From: Arthrobacter nitrophenolicus
Lineage (GTDB): Bacteria; Actinomycetota; Actinomycetes; Actinomycetales; Micrococcaceae
Length of the DNA stretch: 64,000 nucleotides
Direction: 5' to 3'
NCBI RefSeq assembly: GCF_000332815.1
Contig: NZ_AOFD01000020.1
Span: forward strand, 1 to 64,000
The translations under genes and the position numbers were made by a program. The notes under the pieces were generated by a model, which saw only the letters and a list, made by a program, of their open reading frames with translations, did no database searches and had not been told where the DNA came from. Below are positions 1 to 9,114 of the stretch, piece by piece. Position 1 is the stretch's first letter; each line of letters opens with the position of its first letter.

Positions 1-72
1 GCTCGGTCATCCCTTGGAAGTCGACGGCGGCCGTTTGGTTTAACGCGCCTGCCCGCCTGGCGGGGACGGCGG

Positions 73-503
73 TCAGCCGCGCTCGGCGATCGCCTTCACG
101 TCGCCTACCAGCTTGTCCCACATGCCCTTTGAGTGTGCGGCTGCCTCTTCCGTGGCGTTGTTGTCCTGGGCAAGCGTGAGCCGGGTCCCCTGGTCCAGCG
201 CCTCGAGGGTCCAGGTAAGGGTGTGGTAGTTCTCCGGGATGTCCGCGTCGCCGCTGAGCGGGCTGTAGTGGGTGTGGACCAGCCGCTGCCCGGGTTCCAC
301 TTCCAGGATGAAGCCTTTGTCCTCGTAGTCCCTGCCCTCCCACCGGCCGCGCCACACGATGGGCCCGCCCACGGTCCAGTCGGTGACCACGTCGCGCCGA
401 ACATGAACTCCTTGATGGCGGCAGGTTCGGTGATGACGTCCCAGACCCGACTGGCAGGAGCGTCGATGGTGACGGTCGAGGTGGCTACATGGCCGCCCGC
501 CAT
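73..503 (-). pseudogene. SRPBCC (AHSA1-like) domain protein, frameshifted
   Basis: The family (Activator of Hsp90 ATPase-like / polyketide-cyclase fold) has a hydrophobic cavity and often acts in stress response or small-molecule binding; no exact role can be given here. The start ATG (503-501) overlaps the TGA of the upstream methyltransferase as ATGA, so the two are translationally coupled. The N-terminal frame reads VTIDAPASRVWDVITEPAAI, the classic first strand and helix. After about position 394 the homology continues in another frame (DVVTDWTVGGPIVWRGRWEG, then LTWTLEALDQGTRLTLAQDN). Restoring one base at the GTC/GCG junction rejoins them into a protein of about 144 aa, the usual family size. 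This is one of many single-base indels in this window and may be a sequencing error. Confidence 0.75.
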
Positions 504-1347
504 CACTGCGCCTTCTTCGCCGTGAACAGGAGGTACTCCCATTCCATCTGGAAGGGGGTGTCGCCGTGGGCGTCGCCGAAGGAGTCGGCCAGTTCCGTGA
601 GCGCGGCATCCAGTGCCTTGACCTTGTCCGGGTCCTCTCCGATGAACTTGTAGACCGAGATGGTGGGGCCGTAGTGGGACTTGAAGTAGCGGACGAAGTC
701 GGCCGGCTGGTGGAAGCTGCGCACTGCGAGGGTCTGCTTGCGGGCCTTGGCATCGGTGATGCTGCCGCCCAGCAGCTCCCTGATGTAGTCCTCGGTGCCC
801 CAGAGGGGCGCGGGCTGCGCGCCGGGCGGGGGCGGCGGCGCGAAGGGTTTCATGGTGGCGAACATCCGGCCGATGAATCCTTCCGGCGTCCAGCCCAGCA
901 GTCCGATGGTCCCGCCGGGTTTGCAGACACGGACCAGCTGGTCGGCGGCTTTCTGGTGGTTGGGCGCGAACATGACGCCCAGGCATGACATCACCACATC
1001 GAACTCGGCGTCCCCGAACGGCAGCGCCTCGCGTCGGCCTCCTGCCAGTCCAGGCTCACTCCCCTGTTCGCCGCCTCCCGGCGGCCAGCCTCGAACAGCT
1101 CGGGGGTGAGGTCACTGGCCACGACTTTGGCGCCCATCATCGCCGCCGGAATGGCGGCATTGCCGGAGCCTGCCGCCACGTCCAGTACGCGGTGGCGGGA
1201 CGTGATTCCGCAGGCTTCCACCAGGATGGCGCCAAGTTCCAGTAATAGCTCATCCGCCAGGGCCGGGTAATCCCCGGACGCCCACATGGCCCGCTGCTTC
1301 TGCTTGAGAGCCCGGTCCGCCTCCGCCGCTTCCGTTTGGTCGTTCAT
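503..1347 (-). pseudogene. class I SAM-dependent methyltransferase, frameshifted
   Basis: The N-terminal frame from ATG 1347 carries the SAM-binding motif I (RVLDVAAGSGNAAIPAA) and an acidic motif II (VVASDLTPELFEAG). It runs out of frame near 1030, where EADA is followed by nonsense. Homology resumes in a second frame with DVVMSCLGVMFAPNHQKAAD, CKPGGTIGLLGW and a C-terminal lid ending LLFTAKKAQ. Adding one base at about 1030/1031 restores EADAEALPFGDAEFDVVMS, a typical UbiE/Menaquinone-like methyltransferase of about 281 aa. Start 1347 is chosen because GAGGGG lies 7 nt upstream; the longer upstream extension lacks homology. The gene is coupled to the SRPBCC gene downstream by ATGA. The substrate is unknown. 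Confidence 0.8.
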
Positions 1348-1464
1348 GTCCGCGCCCCTCTGCCGTTCCGTTCGGGATGACTGGCAGCACGCTGTGTGCA
1401 CAGCGGAGGCTGCGATTCAGCCATTGTGGACGTGCGGGCACTGGCTGTAAAGGGACCTGCGGGA

Positions 1465-2610
1465 TTATGCGGGTTTGCGGGCTTTGCTGGCGGCGGGCTT
1501 CGACGCCGTGGTCTTTTCTGCCGACGTCTTGGTGCCCGTGCTCTTGGTCCCCGCGGCCTTGGCCGCCGTCGTCTTCGAGGCTGCAGCCTTGGTGCCGGAC
1601 GTTTTCGTGGCGGCCGGTTTGGACGCCGTGGACTTCGAGGCGGTGGACTTCGAGGCGGTGGTCTTCGCCGTCGTGGATCTTGCAGTGCCGGACTTGGTGG
1701 TTGCGGATTCCGCAGACTTCGCGGCGGAAGACGCGCGCGATCCCGAATCCCTGCGGGCAGGCTTGGCCGGCACCTCTTCTTCCTCTTCCCCGTCCGAGTC
1801 CCCGGCAGCGGCAGCTGCCCCGCCCCCGCGCTTCTTGTCCAGGCTCCGCTTCAGCGCCTCCATCAGGTCGATGACTTCGCCCTTGCCGCCTTCGCCCGCT
1901 TCCACGCCGAAGGTTGCTTCCGTATCCAGCGACTCCCCCTGCTCAAGCTTGGCCTCGATGAGCGTGCGCAACTGGACCTGGTAATCGTCAGTAAAGGATT
2001 CGGGATCGAAGTCCGCCGCCATGGACTCGACCAGCGCGGCGGACATCTCCCGTTCCTGGGGGGAGATCTTGATGGACGTGTCCAGGGCGGGGAAGTTGGC
2101 TTCGCGCACCTCGTCCGGCCACAACAGCGACTGCAGGACCAGGACGTCGTCCTTGATGCGCAGCGCGCCCAGCCGCGTCTTCTCCCGCAGCGCGAACTGC
2201 ACGATGGCCACCCGGTCCGTGTCCTCCAGCGCCCGGCGCAGCAGCACGTACGCCTTGGGCGACTTGGAATCCGGCTCCAGGTAGTAGCTCTTCTCGAACA
2301 TCATGGGTTCCAGCTGCTCGGACGGGACGAACTGCACCACCTCGATCTCGTGGCTGTTCTCCGCAGGAATGGACTTGAGCTCATCCTTGGTGAGGATCAC
2401 CGTCCGGCCGTCTTCCTCGTACGCTTTCTCGATGTCCGAGTAGTCGATGACCTCGCTGCACACCTCGCACCGGCGCTGGTAGCGGATCCTTCCGCCGTCG
2501 GCATTGTGAACCTGGTGCAGACTGATGTCATGATCCTCAGTGGCGCTATAGACCTTGACGGGCACGTTGACCAGCCCGAATGCAATGGCACCCTTCCAGA
2601 TGGCTCTCAT
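1465..2610 (-). CDS. ku: Non-homologous end joining protein Ku
   Basis: Bacterial Ku is a homodimer that threads onto DNA double-strand ends and recruits LigD. The protein opens MRAIWKGAIAFGLVNVPVKV, the diagnostic Ku start, so ATG 2610 is taken rather than the upstream in-frame extension. Residues 1-260 are the Ku core (QRRCEVCSEVIDYSDIEKAY, EKSYYLEPD, PQEREMSAALVESMAADFDP). Residues 261-381 form a long low-complexity tail: an acidic patch (DGEEEEE) followed by repeated T-A-S-K / S-T-A-S-K / A-A-T-K units ending KARKPA. Lysine-rich tails are known in actinobacterial Ku and affect DNA threading and bridging; this one is long. The gene is divergent from ligD with only 40 bp between the start codons. 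Confidence 0.97.
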   Translation of the reverse strand: MRAIWKGAIAFGLVNVPVKVYSATEDHDISLHQVHNADGGRIRYQRRCEVCSEVIDYSDIEKAYEEDGRTVILTKDELKSIPAENSHEIEVVQFVPSEQLEPMMFEKSYYLEPDSKSPKAYVLLRRALEDTDRVAIVQFALREKTRLGALRIKDDVLVLQSLLWPDEVREANFPALDTSIKISPQEREMSAALVESMAADFDPESFTDDYQVQLRTLIEAKLEQGESLDTEATFGVEAGEGGKGEVIDLMEALKRSLDKKRGGGAAAAAGDSDGEEEEEVPAKPARRDSGSRASSAAKSAESATTKSGTARSTTAKTTASKSTASKSTASKPAATKTSGTKAAASKTTAAKAAGTKSTGTKTSAEKTTASKPAASKARKPA

Positions 2611-2650
2611 TCCTACAGTCAACATCAGTCCGGGCCGGAGGTGAAGACCC

Positions 2651-5166
2651 ATGCCCGCGGGTAAGGAGCGTGTCCGGGTGGCGGGCCGCGAACTCACGCT
2701 CACCAACCTGGACAAAATCATCTATCCGCAGACCGGAACCACCAAGGCGGACGTCCTGGCCTACTACGCCGCCGTGGCCCATGTCCTGATTCCCGCCGCC
2801 GCCAACCGGCCGGCAACCCGGAAACGCTGGGTCAACGGGGTGGGCACCGCGGAGCATCCCGGCGAAGTGTTCTTCCAGAAGAACCTCGAGGATTCGGCCC
2901 CAGGCTGGCTGCCGCGGGCCGCCGTCACGCACAAGGACCGGACCATCTACTACCCGCTGGTCAACGACGCAGCCACATTGACGTGGTTCGGCCAGATCAA
3001 CTCGCTGGAAATCCACGTGCCGCAGTGGTGCGTGGATTCGCACGGCAACCAGCTGAACCCGGACCGCCTGGTCCTGGACCTGGACCCGGGTGAGGGCGCG
3101 GGCCTGCCCGAATGCCGCGAGGTGGCCCTGCTGGCCCGGTCCATCCTGGAGGACGTGGGGCTGGACCCTGTGCCCGTCACCAGCGGCAGCAAGGGCATCC
3201 ACTTATATGCGCCGCTGGACGGGACCCAGAGCTCGGACCAGATCTCCGCCTTCGCCCGGGAACTCGCCCGCGCCCTGGAGGCCGACCATCCGGACCTCGC
3301 CGTCAGCGACATGAAGAAGACGCTCCGGAAGGGCAAGGTGCTGGTGGACTGGAGCCAGAACAACGCCGCCAAGACCACCATCGTGCCGTACTCGTTGCGG
3401 GGCCGGCCCACGCCCATGGTGGCCGCGCCACGGACGTGGCGGGAGATCAGCTCCAGCCGGCTGAAGCACCTGGACTACCACGAGGTCCTGCGCCGGGTGC
3501 AGGACGGCAAGGACCCGTTCGCCGCCGTCGTCAGCGCGTCCGGGCAGCCGGCCAACTCCCCCTCGGGCGCCGGTGCCCACGGAGGATCGAAGCACGGCGG
3601 GTCCAAGCACAGCAGGCCGACGCAGGGCGGGTCAGCGGCGGGCTCCGACGGGCACGACGCGAATCCCCGCCTGGCCAAGTACCGGTCCATGCGTGATCCG
3701 AAGGCCACGCCGGAGCCCTTCAGCGGCGCGGCGGGAAGCGGCGACGCCTTTGTCATCCAGGAGCACCACGCCAGCAGGCTGCACTACGACCTCCGCCTGG
3801 AGCACGACGGCGTCCTGGTGTCCTGGGCCATCCCCAAGGGCGTCCCCGAATCCGGGGGCAAGAACCACCTGGCCGTGCAGACCGAGGACCACCCGATGGA
3901 CTACCTCACGTTCCACGGCACCATCCCCAAGGGGGAATACGGTGCCGGTGAGATGACCATCTGGGATACCGGCACCTATGAGCTGCATAAGTGGATCAAC
4001 GGCCGCGAGGTCATCGTCACCCTCCACGGTTCGGAGGGAGGCGGGCTGGGCAGTCCAAAGAAGTTCGCGCTGATCCACACCGGCCGCGGCCAGGGCAAGG
4101 ATGCCGAGGGGCAGTGGCTTATCCACCTCATGGACAAGGAGCAGGCAGGCGGACGACGGCGGTACGCGGCCCCCGCGGACGCCATCACCGAGCAAGCGCC
4201 GCCCCCTCCCCCACAGATTTCAGCCCCATGATGGCCACTGCCGGCGACGAGGCAGACCTGCAGGGCAGCAACTGGCAGTTCGAGCTCAAGTGGGACGGAG
4301 TGCGGGCCATCCTCGTGGCCGACGCACAGCGCGTCCGCATCTTCAGCCGCAACGGCAACGACGTCACCCGCACCTACCCCGAGCTCACGGACCGTTCCTG
4401 CTGGCCGGAGCAGCCCTTCGTGGCCGACGGCGAGATCGTCGCCGTCGGCGGGGACGGCAGGCCCGACTTCGGGCTGCTCCAGGGACGCATGAAACTCAAC
4501 CGGCCTGCCGACGTCGCAAAAGCCCGCACTGCCATCCCGGTCCGGCTCGTCCTCTTCGACCTGTTGTCCGACGGCGGAACGGACCTCCGCCGGCTGCCGC
4601 TCAGCAAACGGCGCGAGCGGCTGGAGGGGTTTTACCGCCCGTCCGGCTGCCCCGTGGATCTCTCGCTCGTGCTGGACGACCGGATTGACCACATCCTGGA
4701 GAGCGCGCGCGAGCTGGGGCTCGAGGGTGTCATGGCCAAGCGGACGGACAGCCGATACGTGAGCGGGCAGCGGACCCGCACCTGGATCAAGCTCAAGATC
4801 GAACAGACCCAGGAAGTGGTGGTGGGCGGCTGGCGCCCGGGCAAGGGCGGCCGCCAGGACACGGTGGGATCGCTCCTGGTGGGCATCCCCGACGGCGACA
4901 AGCTGCAGTACGTGGGCCGGGTGGGCAGCGGGTTCAGCACCCGCGAGCTCGCCGAACTCCGGCAGACGGTGGAGCGGCTGGCCAGGAAGACGTCGCCCTT
5001 CCACGAGGTCCCCCGCCCCGATGCCGCGGACGCGCACTGGGTGGCGCCGCAACTGGTGGGTGAGGTGACGTACAGCGAGTGGACCGGCCCCGGACGGCTG
5101 CGGCATCCACGGTGGCGCGGCTGGCGGCTGGACAAGGATCCGTCCGAGGTAGTCCGCGAGGCGTGA
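2651..5166 (+). pseudogene. ligD: Multifunctional DNA ligase D (polymerase, phosphoesterase, ligase), split by a frameshift
   Basis: LigD fills, trims and seals double-strand breaks with Ku. The domain order Pol-PE-Lig is the mycobacterial type. The primase-like polymerase domain (about 1-290) carries the metal-binding pair in LVLDLDPGEG (D143/D145). The 3'-phosphoesterase domain (about 343-515) shows FVIQEHHASRLHYDLRLEHD and IPKGEYGAGEMTIWDTG. The first frame ends at TGA 4229-4231 after a proline run. The ATP-dependent ligase domain follows in another frame, with the adenylation motif ELKWDGVRA (Lys near residue 547). One base missing from the C-run at 4208-4212 would make a single protein of about 839 aa. 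Alternatively the stop and the next ATG overlap (ATGATG at 4228-4233), so a natural coupled split is possible. GGAGG lies 9 nt before the start. Confidence 0.9.
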
Positions 5167-5215
5167 GGCGAACCGGCAACGCGAAGAATCATCCGCGACA
5201 CGAAAATTTGTCCCC

Positions 5216-5272
5216 GGCACGAAAATTGCCTGGCGCCCCCAAATAATGGGATCGCCAGGCAATTTCCGTGTC
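5216..5272. terminator. Bidirectional hairpin terminator between ligD and the convergent small gene
   Basis: A 19-bp stem with two mismatches, arms 5217-5235 (ending AATTGCCTGGCG) and 5253-5271, encloses a 17-nt loop. It sits 50 bp after the ligD stop and 20 bp from the end of the convergent gene, so it probably serves both. A degenerate copy of the outer arm (ACACGAAAATTTG) lies just upstream at about 5199-5211. Confidence 0.7.
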
Positions 5273-5292
5273 GATAGCTGCTGCGGCCGGCC

Positions 5293-5547
5293 CTAGGACG
5301 AGTGCGGCATCTGCGGCCTGCTGGTGCGGTGCACGGCCGTCACCGCTGCCTCGTGGCCCATCCGTCCCTGTCCGGAGCCGCGCTCCTTCGGGTGCCGGCG
5401 CTTCCCGTTGCCGTCCGGCCACGAGGCCTGCTTGGGCATTGCGGTCCTGCCGGCCATCGCCGGTCCGGGCAGGTCCGGGGCGTTCATGGCCGCCGCCAGG
5501 TGGTCTGCCAACTCGGGTTTGATGTGGGTTTCACGGTTGTCAGCCAT
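5293..5547 (-). CDS. Hypothetical small hydrophilic protein (84 aa)
   Basis: I do not recognise a family. The start ATG 5547 is supported by AAGGAAG six nt upstream. The protein begins MADNRETHIKPELADHLAAA, then becomes proline/glycine and basic (KRRHPKERGSGQG) with no transmembrane segment and no cysteine. It is convergent with ligD, sharing the hairpin at 5216-5272, and is followed upstream by a long non-coding stretch. The clean RBS and non-repetitive N-terminus favour a real gene. Confidence 0.6.
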   Translation of the reverse strand: MADNRETHIKPELADHLAAAMNAPDLPGPAMAGRTAMPKQASWPDGNGKRRHPKERGSGQGRMGHEAAVTAVHRTSRPQMPHSS

Positions 5548-6158
5548 GTGATCTTCCTTTCCGCAGTGAACTGATGTGTTGCCCGGCGGCCGGCGGCCCC
5601 CGGGGAACCGCTGGACGTGCCAGCGGAGTTGCGCAGCCGGCCTGCTGCCGGGACATCCCCGGCTCACGGTGCGCAGGCCTGAAAGGAACGGCGGGGTGCA
5701 GCCGGACTCTGTCCGGGCACACGGGTCCGCCTGCTTAAGAAGAAGGTTTTTCCATTGCTCCACCATAGGCACCCGGCAGCCGCCTGTGAACCCCTTTGCA
5801 CCCGGTTTTGGAAAGCACGACGGCGGCGTCCGGGCCGGGCCGGAATCGCAGCCTTTAGGGCGGGCAGGAGAGCGTGGCCCCGGTCACACTCACAGTGGGG
5901 ACGTCCGTCAAAAGCGGCTGGAAAGGCCCCTGCGCGGAAAAAGATTTGGTAACGATGGCCACATGGGCGCATATTCCCTGTAATGGCGCGGGAAAAGCCG
6001 GGAAACGGCACCGCAAACAGCGCGCTCAAACGGGCCCAAAAGGTCGATCCTACGGCATTCGGGGGCCGCGCGCCATGGAAATCCCGTAAAATTGAAGGCC
6101 TGCCCAGAGCGGGGCAGCTACAAGTCGCAAGCAAATGACCTCCACAGGAGTTGCCCAA
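5548..6158. other. Intergenic region of about 610 bp without a supported gene
   Basis: This lies between divergent genes. The open frames in it have no recognisable motif and no good RBS, and their composition changes along the length. It presumably carries the promoters and leaders of the small gene (minus) and the MHS transporter (plus). I see no convincing -10/-35 pair, riboswitch or repeat. Confidence 0.5.
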
Positions 6159-7778
6159 ATGCCCACAGACCGAAGCATGACCGACTCTTCAGCAGGCGCC
6201 AGGAACGCCAGCGGAACAGACCTGACAGCCCACAAAGCTGCGAAAAAACCACGCCGGCTGCCGCGCCGCCGGCTCAAGGAATCCGACGTCAACGTGGTGA
6301 ACCAGCCGATGCTCAAGAAAGCACTCGGCGGAACCATCGTGGGCAACACCATGGAATGGTACGACGTAGGCGTCTTCGGCTACCTCATCACCACCATGGG
6401 GCCTGTCTTCCTGCCGGAGTCCGACCCCACCACGCAGACCCTGTTCCTGCTCGGAACCTTCGCTGCCACCTTCATCGCCCGTCCCCTGGGCGGCGTGATC
6501 TTCGGCTGGATGGGCGACAAGATGGGCCGGCAGAAGATCCTTGCCGCCACCCTTATGCTGATGGCCGCGAGCACGTTCGCCATCGGCCTGCTGCCCGGCT
6601 ACGCGCAGATCGGGCTGTGGGCTGCCGGCCTGCTGGTCCTGCTCAAGATTGTCCAGGGCTTCTCCACCGGCGGCGAATACGCCGGTGCCACCACCTTCGT
6701 CAGCGAGTACGCCCCGGACAAGCGCCGCGGCTTCTTCGCCAGCTTCCTGGACATGGGCAGCTACCTGGGCTTCGCCCTCGGCGCCGCACTGGTCTCTGCC
6801 CTGCAGCTGGGGCTGGGACAGGCCGCCATGGAGGAATGGGGCTGGCGTATCCCGTTCCTGGTTGCCGGTCCGCTGGGCCTGATCGCTATCTACTTCCGGA
6901 GCAAGATCGAGGAGTCGCCGCAGTTCCAGGCCACCCTGGACGCCCAGGAGGACATCGCCAAGAACGCTGCCGCCTCCGATGACGCTGCTGCCAAGGGTCC
7001 GGTGGGAATCGTCAAGGCCTACTGGCGCTCCATCATCGTCGCAATGATCCTGGTGGCCGCCGCCAACACGGCAGGCTACGCCCTGACCTCCTACATGCCT
7101 ACCTACCTCACCGAGTCCAAGGGCTATGACGAGGTGCACGGCACCCTGCTGACCATTCCGGTACTGGTGGTCATGAGCCTCTGCATCCCGCTGACGGGCA
7201 AGCTGTCCGACCGGATCGGCCGCCGGCCGGTGCTGTGGATCGGCGCGCTGAGCACGGTCATCCTGGCCACTCCGGCCTTTATGCTTATCGGCATCGGTGA
7301 AGTCTGGTCCACCCTGGCCGGCCTGGCCCTGATCGCCTTCCCGGTGACGTTCTACGTGGCCAACCTTGCCTCGGCGCTGCCGGCGCAGTTCCCCACGTCC
7401 AGCCGCTATGGCGCCATGGGCATCGCCTACAACTTCTCGGTGGCCATCTTCGGCGGCACCACCCCGTTCATCGTGGCGGCCCTGATCAGCGCCACCGGCA
7501 ACGACATGATGCCTGCCTACTACCTGATGGGCACCTCCCTGGTGGGCGCCGTGGCCATCTACTTCCTGAAGGAATCAGCCCAGCGTCCGCTCCCGGGCTC
7601 CATGCCCAGCGTGGACACCCAGGACGAGGCCAAGGAACTGGTGGCAACCCAGGACGAGAACCCGCTGATCGACCTGGACGAGCTGCCGTTCGAAACCCAG
7701 GACATCCAGGACTCCGTTGCCGCCGGCAAGGACTCCCCGGACAACTCCACGGAGAAGAAGGTTCCTGCCGGGGTCTAG
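6159..7778 (+). CDS. MFS transporter, metabolite:H+ symporter family (ProP-like)
   Basis: This is a 12-TM proton symporter; relatives import proline/betaine, alpha-ketoglutarate, citrate or shikimate, and the substrate cannot be fixed here. The MHS signature GNTMEWYDVGVFGYL follows a basic hydrophilic N-terminus of about 55 residues. The loop 2/3 motif GWMGDKMGRQKIL, the motif KIVQGFSTGGEYAGATTFVSEYAP and the loop 8/9 motif GKLSDRIGRRPVLW are intact. After the last TM the protein carries an unusual acidic tail of about 70 residues (QDENPLIDLDELPFETQDIQD). ATG 6159 is chosen over 6135 because AGGAG lies 8 nt upstream. The gene stands alone and ends at a strong terminator. Confidence 0.88.
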   Translation: MPTDRSMTDSSAGARNASGTDLTAHKAAKKPRRLPRRRLKESDVNVVNQPMLKKALGGTIVGNTMEWYDVGVFGYLITTMGPVFLPESDPTTQTLFLLGTFAATFIARPLGGVIFGWMGDKMGRQKILAATLMLMAASTFAIGLLPGYAQIGLWAAGLLVLLKIVQGFSTGGEYAGATTFVSEYAPDKRRGFFASFLDMGSYLGFALGAALVSALQLGLGQAAMEEWGWRIPFLVAGPLGLIAIYFRSKIEESPQFQATLDAQEDIAKNAAASDDAAAKGPVGIVKAYWRSIIVAMILVAAANTAGYALTSYMPTYLTESKGYDEVHGTLLTIPVLVVMSLCIPLTGKLSDRIGRRPVLWIGALSTVILATPAFMLIGIGEVWSTLAGLALIAFPVTFYVANLASALPAQFPTSSRYGAMGIAYNFSVAIFGGTTPFIVAALISATGNDMMPAYYLMGTSLVGAVAIYFLKESAQRPLPGSMPSVDTQDEAKELVATQDENPLIDLDELPFETQDIQDSVAAGKDSPDNSTEKKVPAGV

Positions 7779-7801
7779 CCCCTCTTGTAGCCCGCGCTCA
7801 C

Positions 7802-7850
7802 AAGGCCCGTCCTGCATGCCTCCTTGGGGGAGGCATGCAGGGCGGGCCTT
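7802..7850 (+). terminator. Rho-independent terminator of the MHS transporter gene
   Basis: There is a 22-bp stem with a single mismatch: arm 7802-7823 (AAGGCCCGTCCTGCATGCCT...), a 5-nt loop TTGGG, and arm 7829-7850 ending GGGCGGGCCTT. It lies 24 bp after the stop codon. Confidence 0.85.
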
Positions 7851-7992
7851 CGCCGTGTCCGGGGACTGCGGCACGCGGATGTCCTTGTATGACCGCCCGC
7901 CGCCCGCGGACATGACTCCCGGGCAAGCCCGGGATAATTTCCGGGGGGACCGGGAGAAAACCAGGCAGCGGAAAAGACAGGGACGGTAGGAC

Positions 7993-9114
7993 ATGAAGCG
8001 CGTAGCGGAGCAGGTGCGCGCCCTCCACCGGCTGGAACCCGCCAGCAATGACCACCTGGCGGCGCTGCGGGTGGCCGCGGGGGTGGCGATCCCCTCGCTG
8101 CTCCTCCTGGCTGCCGGCCGGACGGACCTGATCATGTACGCGGTGTTCGGCGCACTGACCGGTATGTATGGACGGGCCGAACCGCACCAGCTGCGGCTCA
8201 TCCACCAGGCCCAGGCTGCACTCGTGCTCCTGGGCGGCGTCACCGTGGGCGTTGTCCTGTCCGTCAACCACCTGCACTCCTGGTGGCTCGTGGCGGTGGA
8301 GGCCGTGCTCGCAGGACTGGGATCTGCCTATTCGGACCGGGTCCGGCTCCGGCCCAACGGCCCGTTCTTTGGCATCCTCGCCCTGGGCGCCTGCGCATCC
8401 GTTCCCATGGCGGTTCCCTGGTACGCCGCGCTGCTGATCGCGGCCGGCTCCGCCGCGTTCTCCATGGTTATCGGCTTCGGCGGCTGGTTCCGCCGCCGCA
8501 CCTGGCAGCCGGGCGCCACAAGGAACCGGCAGGCCGGGCCAGGCCGCCGGGAGATGCTTACCCACGCGGCGAGGTATGTGCTGGCCGTGGGAGCGGCCGG
8601 AACACTCGGCGTCCTCAGCGGCAGCGGCCACCCGCACTGGGCGATGGCTGCGGCCGCCGTTCCCCTGGCGGGTGCAGACCTCCCCAGCAGTGTCCGCCGC
8701 GGCATCCACCGGATTGTGGGGACGTTCGTCGGGCTGGCGGTCACCGCCGTCGTCATTCTCCCGGAGCCGTGGACACTCACCGGGCTGTTCCCCGGGCAGC
8801 AGGCCATCCTGCTGGCAGTGCTGGTAATCCTGTTCCAGTTCACCACCGAGCTGTTCATGGCCCGCCACTACGGCTTCGCCATGGTGTCCTTCACGCCCGT
8901 CATCCTGCTGATGACCCAGCTCGCGTCACCCATCGACCCCGCGCTTCTGATCCTGGAACGCGGCGTGGAGACCCTGGTGGGGGCGCTGGTGGGAATCCTG
9001 GTGGTCATTGCGGTGCGCCGGTCCGGCACCCGGAGCCCCGCCGCCCTGCTGGGCCTGGGGACCCACGTCCGGCTTCCGCCCCTATTTCGGCTTCCGCGCG
9101 GGTCCCGCCACTAG
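7993..9114 (+). CDS. FUSC family inner-membrane protein
   Basis: This 373-aa integral membrane protein has two hydrophobic blocks. The N-terminal block (about 25-165) contains MYAVFGALTGMYGR and SAYSDRVRLRPNGPFFGILALGA. The C-terminal block (about 190-345) contains HWAMAAAAVPLAGADLPSSV, RRGIHRIVGTFVGLAVTAVV and VETLVGALVGILVVIAVRR. The R.xG(T)xxG repeat with conserved 'H/R-R-xxGTxxG' is typical of FUSC/YccS/aromatic-acid-exporter relatives, so an export role is inferred. The 3' end overlaps the convergent SDR gene by 33 bp. Confidence 0.85.
   Translation: MKRVAEQVRALHRLEPASNDHLAALRVAAGVAIPSLLLLAAGRTDLIMYAVFGALTGMYGRAEPHQLRLIHQAQAALVLLGGVTVGVVLSVNHLHSWWLVAVEAVLAGLGSAYSDRVRLRPNGPFFGILALGACASVPMAVPWYAALLIAAGSAAFSMVIGFGGWFRRRTWQPGATRNRQAGPGRREMLTHAARYVLAVGAAGTLGVLSGSGHPHWAMAAAAVPLAGADLPSSVRRGIHRIVGTFVGLAVTAVVILPEPWTLTGLFPGQQAILLAVLVILFQFTTELFMARHYGFAMVSFTPVILLMTQLASPIDPALLILERGVETLVGALVGILVVIAVRRSGTRSPAALLGLGTHVRLPPLFRLPRGSRH

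Noticed and set aside
1396..2664. 422-aa open frame on the plus strand, opposite ku
   Set aside because: It is Arg/Gly/Leu-rich without motifs and is the mirror of the Ku gene, caused by high GC at third positions.
3976..5262. 428-aa open frame opposite ligD
   Set aside because: It has no family motif; the opposite strand encodes clear PE and ligase domains.
5664..6158. 164-aa open frame in the long intergenic region
   Set aside because: Cys/Arg/Pro-rich with no RBS, motif or neighbour logic; treated as non-coding.
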